Source: Peptostreptococcaceae bacterium
GTDB taxonomy: Bacteria; Bacillota_A; Clostridia; Peptostreptococcales; Acidaminobacteraceae
DNA length: 35,415 bases
Direction: 5' to 3'
Assembly (NCBI GenBank): GCA_013619035.1
Contig: JABXKX010000436.1
Coordinates: 1-35,415 of the forward strand
In this document: in pieces, positions 7,992-14,453 of the stretch
Position numbering within the stretch: position 1 is the stretch's first letter
Layout: every line of letters starts with the position of its first letter
The notes under the pieces: model-generated
What the model saw: only the letters and a program-made list of their open reading frames with translations
Told to the model about the DNA's origin: nothing
Database searches by the model: none
Translations under genes and position numbers: made by a program

Positions 7992-8487
7992 TTTAAAAGG
8001 ATTATTGAATAAACACTATCAAATCTCAAAATTTGAAGAACCCATAGAAATGGAACTGATCTTTGATGTAAGAAATGATCAATTATTAGATGTATTGGCA
8101 TTTATGAAAAGTATTGGCTTTGGTCAATTAAGCCTTCTGACTTGCATCGATTGGATTGATAAAAATGAATTCCAGTTGGTTTATATTTTAATGAATTGGG
8201 ACAGTGGTATTCACGCTTTAGTCAGAACGTCACTAGATCGAGACAATCCTAAATTTAGAACCATTGAACATATCTATCCTGGTGTTAAATACTACGAAAG
8301 AGATGTACATGAATTCTTTGGTGTAGAATTTGATGGTAATGAAGATTCCTTCAAACACTTATTCTTAGAACTTTGGGAAGCGGATCGACCTATGAAAAAA
8401 GATTTTGATCCAGAAGCATACTCTGAAATGAAGTATGGTATGAGAAAATACCGAACTGAATTTCCACGTAAGATTGGAGGCGAGTAA
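7972..8487 (+). CDS. NuoC/MbhK-like subunit
   Basis: A 171-aa protein of the 30-kDa NuoC family. It has the conserved ending YYERDVHEFFGVEFDGN followed by the aromatic-acidic block LFLELWEADRPMKKDFDP. The ATG at 7972 follows GGGGAGGT at the right distance; another in-frame ATG at 7984 is possible. No cofactor is bound by this family; it packs against the NuoD-like subunit. It is separate from the NuoD-like gene, as in Mbh and Mbx; in HycE the two are fused. It shares one base with the next gene. Confidence 0.92.
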   Translation: MTNSMSNLKGLLNKHYQISKFEEPIEMELIFDVRNDQLLDVLAFMKSIGFGQLSLLTCIDWIDKNEFQLVYILMNWDSGIHALVRTSLDRDNPKFRTIEHIYPGVKYYERDVHEFFGVEFDGNEDSFKHLFLELWEADRPMKKDFDPEAYSEMKYGMRKYRTEFPRKIGGE

Positions 8488-9611
8488 TGGACGTTAATAA
8501 ACTAAAAGAAGTCAAACTGTTTTTAGGTCCACAGCATCCAGGTATGCATGGTAACTACAGTGTTCAGATGTATGTCGATGGGGATCTCATCAAAAAAGCG
8601 AGACCAATGCCAGGTATGTTACATCGTGGCTTTGAAAAATTAATGGAAAGAAAACTCTGGATGAGCAATACAGCACTTATTCCAAGAATTTGTGTTATCG
8701 AACCAGATATCAATGAAATGGTTTTTGCTATGGGCGTTGAAGCACTTGCAGGCATAGAAGTACCCGAAAAGGCACATTGGATTAGAATGATGATCTTAGA
8801 AATGGCTAGAGTTGCCACTCACCTCTTCGCTTTAGGCGGCATTGGTGGACCAACCGGTCTTTATACTTCAATGTACTGGGCTGTTGCTGAAAGAGATTTA
8901 ATCTTGGATTTATTTGAAAAATTAACGGGTGCTAGAGTTTACCATATTTACATTATGCCAGGTGGTGTTAGAAAAGATTTACCTGAGAATTTCTTAGAGG
9001 AGTTATCAGTGTACTTAGAATCACTTGAAAAGAAATTACCAGATTTTGAGGAATTGCTTTTAAAACATCCTGTGATTCATGCAAGAACCAAAGACAATAT
9101 CATGTTACCTAAAGAAGTGGTTCATGATTTAGGTGTTACTGGAATCGGTATGAGAAGTGCTACTGGCGTAGCATATGATCTTAGGAAAGTAAAACCTTAT
9201 GCAAGGTATGACCAAGTAGAATTTGATGTACCAACTGCAACGTATTCCGATGCACTTACAAGAATTCACATCAAGTTTGCTGAAATCAAACAAAGTATTA
9301 GGATTTTAAAACAAGTTATTGAAAAAATGCCAGCGGAAGGACCTGTTAGAGTACCAATCGGAACAGGAAATGCTTTGAAAATTAAAGTGCCTGCCGGTAT
9401 GATTTATACAGCAGTTGAATCAACGAGAGGTGAATATGGTTATTTCATCGTTTCTGATGGCAGTGATAAACCATATCGAATCGCAGTAAGAGGCGCATCA
9501 TATCCTCAAGGCCTATTGGGTATCGAAAAATACTTACCAGGTACGAGAATTGATGATGCACCACTGTGGATGGATACAATGGGTGTTTGTTCACCAGAAA
9601 TAGACCGTTAG
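8487..9611 (+). CDS. NuoD/MbxL-like catalytic subunit lacking a NiFe site
   Basis: A 374-aa member of the NuoD/hydrogenase large-subunit family. The N-terminal loop GPQHPGMHGNYS resembles NuoD. The two CxxC motifs that bind NiFe in hydrogenases are changed: the first is CVIE (C69, E72), the second CSPE (C368, E371), so one cysteine remains in each and the partner is Glu in both. This rules against a normal [NiFe] hydrogenase and fits the Mbx/MBS branch, where NiFe ligands are also lost. What it reduces is unknown: polysulfide is known for archaeal MBS, and another acceptor is possible. The downstream fused flavoprotein begins 9 bp later. Confidence 0.93.
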   Translation: MDVNKLKEVKLFLGPQHPGMHGNYSVQMYVDGDLIKKARPMPGMLHRGFEKLMERKLWMSNTALIPRICVIEPDINEMVFAMGVEALAGIEVPEKAHWIRMMILEMARVATHLFALGGIGGPTGLYTSMYWAVAERDLILDLFEKLTGARVYHIYIMPGGVRKDLPENFLEELSVYLESLEKKLPDFEELLLKHPVIHARTKDNIMLPKEVVHDLGVTGIGMRSATGVAYDLRKVKPYARYDQVEFDVPTATYSDALTRIHIKFAEIKQSIRILKQVIEKMPAEGPVRVPIGTGNALKIKVPAGMIYTAVESTRGEYGYFIVSDGSDKPYRIAVRGASYPQGLLGIEKYLPGTRIDDAPLWMDTMGVCSPEIDR

Positions 9612-9619
9612 GGGGGCGT

Positions 9620-11437
9620 ATGAAACAAACTAAAAGCATGTTCTCGCCTTTAAAGGCATGGAAATACTTAGTTAAAGAACCTGTAACGGTATCAAAAAAG
9701 AATATTTTCTTAACACCTAGAGAAGCATCCGATAGGTACAGAGGATTTCATGTCAACGATCACAGTAAATGTACAGGCTGTGGGACATGTGGTGAAATTT
9801 GTCCAACACTTGCCATTAATATGATTGTACTACCCGATCAACCTTTCGAAGATGGCAAGAAAAATGAACGCCCTGCTATAGACTATGGTAGGTGTTCGTT
9901 CTGTGGTTTATGTGTTGATATTTGTACATCGGATTCTTTAAGAATGACCAAAGAATACATTCATACATCACTTGATGTAGAAACATTTAATTTTATGCCT
10001 GGAGAAAACGGTATTCATAATACATATCAAAAACCAGGTTATGGTCGAGATGAAGTATCAGAACTTTTAGACCTTGACCGTTATGAAATGAAACATGAAA
10101 ATGCATCTAGAAAAAATTCATTTATAGAAATAGTTAAAGGATTTTCAACAGAAATGGCACTTGCGGAGAGTTCAAGATGTGTAGAATGCGGCGTTTGTAC
10201 ACAAACCTGCCCTGCTGAAATGAATATTCCAGAATATATTAAAACTGTATATGATGGAGACTTACAAAAAGGTATTGAATGGATTTATAAAACCAATCCA
10301 ATGGCCAATGTCTGTGGTAGAATTTGTACACATAAATGTGAAACTGCTTGTGTTATTGGAAACCGTGGAGATGCTGTTGCTATAAGATGGTTAAAAAGAT
10401 ATATCGTAGACAATACACCGATGGATCAATACGAAGCTGCCGCACTTTCTGATGTGACTGAAAAGACACAAGGGAAAGTCGCAATTGTCGGTTCTGGTTC
10501 TTCAGGATTATCATGTGCGTATTATTTATCAACACTTGGTTATGAAGTAGATGTTTATGAGAAAAATGCATTACCTGGTGGTGTTATCAGATATGGTGGT
10601 CCAGAATATAGACTGCCAGAAGCAAGTGTTATCAAAGACATAACAATGATTGAAAAAGCAGGTGTTAACTTTATCTGTAACAGTGAACTCGGTAAAGAAA
10701 TTAGTTTAGAAACTTTAAGAGATCAATATGACAGTGTTTTCTTAGGTATAGGTTTCTCATACTCAAGACCTCTTCCGATTCCTGGTAGCGATAATAAAGA
10801 AGTTAAATTTGCAATAGAATTTTTAGGTCAAGCACGAGATTACAACAGAAAAATGAGTGACATGCCTGATATTCAAGATGACGTGGTGGTTATTGGTGGT
10901 GGTAACGTTGCCTTTGACGTCGCAAGAACATTGATTCGTTTACAAGAAGAAAAGTATGGTAAATCTTCTGTATCAATGGCGGCACTTGAACACCGTGGTA
11001 TCTTACCAGCTGACTTAGAAGAAATTGAAGAAGGCGAAGAAGAAGGTTTAAAATATAGTTTTGGTTATGGTCCACAATCTATTGAAATCAAAGACGATGT
11101 TATCATCGGTCTAAAAGTCAAAAAAGTGAATTCAATCTTTGATGCTAACGGTCAATTTAGCCCAAGTTATGATGAAAATGATGTCAAAGTCATACCAGCA
11201 AAACAAGTGTATATTGCAATTGGTCAAATGGCCAATTATGATTTCTTTGACGAAGAGATGAAATCAAAAATTGATATTTTCAGAGGCCAAGTTAAAGTTA
11301 AGGATAATGGTCAATTCGATAATTATCCATGGTTATTTGCAGGTGGTGATATTGTTAGAGGTCCTGACATTATCAATGGTGTTGCAACAGGTCATGATGC
11401 AGCCAAAGCCATTGATACGTATATTAGAAGTAAATAA
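9620..11437 (+). CDS. NuoI-like ferredoxin fused to GltD/NfnL-like FAD-NAD(P) oxidoreductase, copy 1
   Basis: A 605-aa fusion. Residues 1-115 are NuoI/MbhN-like with the RYRGFH lead and two 4Cys motifs (C51,54,57,61 and C92,95,98,102; CSFCGLC is typical of NuoI). Residues 180-605 are of the GltD/NfnL type: cysteines C187,190,193,197 and C232,236,240,244, an FAD loop GSGSSG (291-296) and an NAD(P) loop GGGNVA (426-431). The segment that normally carries the Arg pair for the NADPH phosphate reads ALEHRGILPADLEE. It replaces the last subunit of Mbx operons, so it should link NAD(P)H to the complex. The start ATG at 9620 follows GGGGGG. No GltB-like large subunit is present, which argues against glutamate synthase. 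Confidence 0.9.
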   Translation: MKQTKSMFSPLKAWKYLVKEPVTVSKKNIFLTPREASDRYRGFHVNDHSKCTGCGTCGEICPTLAINMIVLPDQPFEDGKKNERPAIDYGRCSFCGLCVDICTSDSLRMTKEYIHTSLDVETFNFMPGENGIHNTYQKPGYGRDEVSELLDLDRYEMKHENASRKNSFIEIVKGFSTEMALAESSRCVECGVCTQTCPAEMNIPEYIKTVYDGDLQKGIEWIYKTNPMANVCGRICTHKCETACVIGNRGDAVAIRWLKRYIVDNTPMDQYEAAALSDVTEKTQGKVAIVGSGSSGLSCAYYLSTLGYEVDVYEKNALPGGVIRYGGPEYRLPEASVIKDITMIEKAGVNFICNSELGKEISLETLRDQYDSVFLGIGFSYSRPLPIPGSDNKEVKFAIEFLGQARDYNRKMSDMPDIQDDVVVIGGGNVAFDVARTLIRLQEEKYGKSSVSMAALEHRGILPADLEEIEEGEEEGLKYSFGYGPQSIEIKDDVIIGLKVKKVNSIFDANGQFSPSYDENDVKVIPAKQVYIAIGQMANYDFFDEEMKSKIDIFRGQVKVKDNGQFDNYPWLFAGGDIVRGPDIINGVATGHDAAKAIDTYIRSK

Positions 11438-11444
11438 AATAACT

Positions 11445-11482
11445 CCTCTCTGCTGATGATGTTAACAGAGAGGTTTATTTTC
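11445..11482 (+). terminator. Terminator or attenuator between the two fusion genes
   Basis: An 8-bp stem, CCTCTCTG (11445-11452) with CAGAGAGG (11466-11473), has a 13-nt loop followed by TTTATTTTC. The T run is interrupted, so partial read-through into the second fusion gene is plausible and could set the ratio of the two copies. Confidence 0.65.
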
Positions 11483-11490
11483 ACCAACAC

Positions 11491-11506
11491 AGGAAAACGT
11501 TTTCAA
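11491..11506. promoter_or_regulatory. cre-like palindrome upstream of the second fusion gene
   Basis: AGGAAAACGTTTTCAA contains a perfect 12-bp palindrome (11493-11504) and agrees with the CcpA box consensus WTGNAARCGNWWWCAW at 15 of 16 positions. It overlaps a second dyad, TTTCAA (11501-11506) with TTGAAA (11512-11517), which resembles the centre of the 535-576 operator. No CcpA gene is in the window, so carbon control is only a possibility. No clear promoter was found in 11438-11527. Confidence 0.45.
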
Positions 11507-11527
11507 GATATTTGAAAGGACAAAGTT

Positions 11528-13357
11528 ATGGAATTTAAAAAAAGTATGTTGTCGCCTGTAAGAGCTTGGAAATATTTATTTAAAGAGCCAGTAACAATAT
11601 CTAAAGAAGATATTTTCAATAAACCAAGGGAAGCTGCTGACCGTTATAGGGGTTTTCACATCAATCATCACGATGATTGTGTCGGCTGTGGTACATGTAG
11701 TGAAATCTGTCCAACAGAAGCTATTACAATGATTCCAATCGACGGAAGAGAAAAGTCACAAGAAAGGACCGATGAATTACCAGCATTTGATTACGGAAGG
11801 TGTTCATTCTGTGGTTTATGTGTGGATATCTGTACTGCAGATTCTCTTAAAATGACCAAAGAATATATTCATGTATCAACTGACGTGGATTCATTTATGT
11901 TTATACCCGACCACTTGGGTATTCACAATACCTATTATCCAAATGGTTATACTCGCGATGAAGTATCAGAGCTTCTAGACTTAAACCGTTATGAAATGGA
12001 AGAGATACCAATAGAAACCAGAGTCCTCTCCTTTATGGAATTGATTAAAGGTTTCTCAAAAGAAATGGCAATCAATGAAGCGTCTAGATGTGTAGAATGT
12101 GGCATTTGTACTCAAACATGTCCAGCAACAATGAACATTCCAGAATACATCAAAGCGGTTTACGATGATGACCTTAAAGCAGGTTTAAAATGGGTTTATG
12201 AAACCAATCCACTGCCCAATGTGTGTGGTAGAATTTGTACCCATAATTGTGAAACAGCCTGTGTTATAGCCAATCGTGGAGAAGCGGTTTCTATACGTTG
12301 GTTAAAACGTTATATCGTCGACCAAGTCACAGACGATGATTATGAAGAAATGATTTTAAAACCAGTTGTATTACAACAAAATAAACACATAGCTATTGCA
12401 GGTTCCGGGCCAGCGGGATTATCAGCTGCCTACTACTTAAGAACCATGGGCTATCAAGTAACCGTTTATGAAACAAGAGCTTTACCGGGTGGTGTCATTA
12501 GATATGGAGCACCTGAATATCGATTGCCTGACGATAAAGTCAATAAAGATATCGATATTATCAAAAGGCTTGGTGTTAAGATTATTACGAAAACAACGGT
12601 TGGTAAAGATATTACCATACCAGAGTTACATCTAAAATACGATGCTATCTTTATTGCAACAGGATTCTGGTTACCTAAAAAACTGGATATTCCGAATAAA
12701 GATCATCCAGATGTCCATACTTCTATGCAGTTTTTATCTCAAGCAAGAGACTATACAAGACACGAAGGACCAATGCCTGAAGTTCACGAAAAAGCCATCG
12801 TCATTGGTGGCGGTGATGTATCGTTTGATGTCGCAAGAACTCTAATCAGATTACAACAAGAAAAATTTGGTCATCATCATGTGGTATTTGTTGCTAGAAA
12901 AAGCGAGGAGTACTTAGCAGCCAGCGAAGAGGAAATCAGAGAAGGTAAAGAAGAAGGTGTTATTTATAATCTTAACGCATCCCCTACTGAAATCGTTTTA
13001 GACGACAATCAAAAGATAATGGGTGTGAAAGCTTCCGCTTGTCAAACTCTTGTGGAAAACGGAAAAATTAAAACGTATACCAATCATGATGAATGTTGTA
13101 TACTCGAAGGTACTCAAATCTTCTTTGCCGTTGGAACAGAGCCAAATTATGATTTCCTAATGGAGCGATTAGGCAGTAACTTACAGGTGGAAAAGAACAA
13201 GTTACAAGTAAAAGAAAATGGTCAATTCAAAGACTTTAATTACCTATTTGCAGGGGGCGATATCGTCAATGGACCAGATATTATTACAGCCATTGCTGAT
13301 GGCCATAAAGCTGCTAAAGGTATTGATGATTACTTAAACAATAAAAACTCAGATTAA
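11528..13357 (+). CDS. NuoI-like ferredoxin fused to GltD/NfnL-like FAD-NAD(P) oxidoreductase, copy 2
   Basis: A 609-aa paralogue of the gene at 9620 with the same layout. NuoI-like clusters use C51,54,57,61 and C92,95,98,102; GltD-type cysteines are C188,191,194,198 and C233,237,241,245. The FAD loop is the standard GSGPAG, whereas copy 1 has GSGSSG. The nucleotide-selectivity segment reads VARKSEEYLAASEEE, different from copy 1, so the two may prefer different pyridine nucleotides. A terminator-like hairpin and a cre-like box precede it, suggesting separate control. The stop codon lies in a hairpin shared with the convergent operon. Start ATG 11528 follows GAAAGGA. The likely role is an alternative or second NAD(P)H module of the membrane complex. 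Confidence 0.9.
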   Translation: MEFKKSMLSPVRAWKYLFKEPVTISKEDIFNKPREAADRYRGFHINHHDDCVGCGTCSEICPTEAITMIPIDGREKSQERTDELPAFDYGRCSFCGLCVDICTADSLKMTKEYIHVSTDVDSFMFIPDHLGIHNTYYPNGYTRDEVSELLDLNRYEMEEIPIETRVLSFMELIKGFSKEMAINEASRCVECGICTQTCPATMNIPEYIKAVYDDDLKAGLKWVYETNPLPNVCGRICTHNCETACVIANRGEAVSIRWLKRYIVDQVTDDDYEEMILKPVVLQQNKHIAIAGSGPAGLSAAYYLRTMGYQVTVYETRALPGGVIRYGAPEYRLPDDKVNKDIDIIKRLGVKIITKTTVGKDITIPELHLKYDAIFIATGFWLPKKLDIPNKDHPDVHTSMQFLSQARDYTRHEGPMPEVHEKAIVIGGGDVSFDVARTLIRLQQEKFGHHHVVFVARKSEEYLAASEEEIREGKEEGVIYNLNASPTEIVLDDNQKIMGVKASACQTLVENGKIKTYTNHDECCILEGTQIFFAVGTEPNYDFLMERLGSNLQVEKNKLQVKENGQFKDFNYLFAGGDIVNGPDIITAIADGHKAAKGIDDYLNNKNSD

Positions 13358-13374
13358 TAATCTGAGTTTTTTTT
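13343..13374. terminator. Bidirectional terminator shared by convergent operons
   Basis: The arms ACTCAGATT (13347-13355) and AATCTGAGT (13359-13367) are flanked by A residues on the left and eight T on the right, so the hairpin works on both strands. The TAA stops of the plus gene (13355-13357) and minus gene (13354-13356) overlap in its loop region. Confidence 0.88.
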
Positions 13375-14172
13375 CATAATCTGTGCTTCTATTAACATTA
13401 TTCTTTTCGAATCAAATGGCCATACGAAGAAGTCTTTAAAGACGGTACGATAAAACTTATTCATTTCATAAATACCATACGATCCTAAACCATGACCAAA
13501 GTTTTCTAAATAGCTGTTGTAAAACTCTTCTAATATAATATTTTGATAACGGTTTGCGTTTAAATACTGCCCCTCTTCACTTCTTGCATTATATTCAAGA
13601 ACATCTGATAAAACTATCATAAAACCTTTATCTTTAATATGATGTCTTAATAATGCATTCACCTTCTCAATTCTATTTTGTATGAGTGGTAAGTAAATAT
13701 TGAGCCCTTCGTACGTCAGATTCAACTTGACTAATTGTGGTAATAACAATTGTGTGTAGATGGGTAATACTACAATCATATCATATGTTTCTAGATGAAT
13801 ATCAATCTCCACTTCTTTGAATGCTTCTAAACTTTCTGTTGTTGTTTCATCCATTTTTTCGAAAAAAACTGTATGATTTAAACCCGTTAAATCACCTTCA
13901 ATAAGGGTGAATTCATCTAAACTGAACCCCTGTCTTAAAATGCCACGTTCCACAGATTCCACATCTATATCTAGAAGTGTTACCTGGCAGGATTCAAAAA
14001 TCTTCAACTCTATATCGTTTAAATTACCTGCTCCAACGATCAAAACAGATTTACCAATCAAAGAAACCTTCGTGATAAATTGAGAAATATCATTTCTGTA
14101 TTGTTCCCACATTTTATATCGTTCGTCAGCATCATACGATGCATTTAATGTCTTATTATGAGTATCTATCAT
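13354..14172 (-). CDS. Methyltransferase-like Rossmann-fold protein
   Basis: A 272-aa soluble protein with a SAM-type Rossmann start: VLIVGAGNLNDIEL (about residues 43-56, glycine loop) and VTLLDID about 20 residues later, where the acidic residue would hold the SAM ribose. No substrate-specific motif was recognised downstream, and the protein has no cysteine cluster. It is the last gene of the 11-gene operon, 31 bp after the MoaD-like gene, with GGAG before the ATG. The place next to a MoaD-like carrier and an AOR hints at a role in tungsten/molybdenum cofactor or substrate modification, but this is inference from position only. Confidence 0.6.
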   Translation of the reverse strand: MIDTHNKTLNASYDADERYKMWEQYRNDISQFITKVSLIGKSVLIVGAGNLNDIELKIFESCQVTLLDIDVESVERGILRQGFSLDEFTLIEGDLTGLNHTVFFEKMDETTTESLEAFKEVEIDIHLETYDMIVVLPIYTQLLLPQLVKLNLTYEGLNIYLPLIQNRIEKVNALLRHHIKDKGFMIVLSDVLEYNARSEEGQYLNANRYQNIILEEFYNSYLENFGHGLGSYGIYEMNKFYRTVFKDFFVWPFDSKRIMLIEAQIMKKNSDY

Positions 14173-14203
14173 ATGATCATCTCCATTACCAACTTAATAA
14201 TTA

Positions 14204-14452
14204 TTACCCGCCACTCGCTGGAGATAAAAACACAACTTTATCTCCTGCTTTTAATTTTGTATTGTATTTTTTTAACTTTAAAAAATTCTCTTGATTGACA
14301 AAAGTAATTGCATTTCGTAGTTCCGATTTACATGCAATTTTTGTATCTTTCTCAATGGTCACTATCAGTTCTTTAATAGTACCTGCCTCAACTACAAGCT
14401 TATCTATAGTCATTAAACTTCTTAAAGTACCATAAAACTCTACTTTTATCAT
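14204..14452 (-). CDS. MoaD/ThiS-like small sulfur-carrier protein
   Basis: An 82-aa ubiquitin-fold protein with the N-terminal strand KVEFYGTLR and the C-terminal tail FLSPASGG. The terminal Gly-Gly is the thiocarboxylate-bearing end of MoaD and ThiS. It follows the aldehyde:ferredoxin oxidoreductase gene after 1 bp. MoaD-like genes often sit next to AOR genes, where they supply dithiolene sulfur for tungstopterin; that is the best reading here. No MoaE, MoeB or thiamine genes are nearby, so the activating enzyme must be encoded elsewhere. ThiS or another sulfur-transfer role is less likely given the context. Confidence 0.85.
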   Translation of the reverse strand: MIKVEFYGTLRSLMTIDKLVVEAGTIKELIVTIEKDTKIACKSELRNAITFVNQENFLKLKKYNTKLKAGDKVVFLSPASGG

Positions 14453-14453
14453 A

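Noticed and set aside
7440..9611. Energy-converting [NiFe] hydrogenase
   Set aside because: The large-subunit homologue lacks the second Cys of both NiFe motifs, and no hydrogenase maturation genes are in the window.
9611..9619. G-rich gap as a structural or quadruplex element
   Set aside because: The run of six G is simply the ribosome binding site of the first fusion gene; a similar run precedes the NuoB-like gene.
9620..13357. Glutamate synthase small subunits
   Set aside because: The C-terminal parts resemble GltD, but each has an N-terminal NuoI-like domain, no GltB is present, and they sit at the end of the complex operon.
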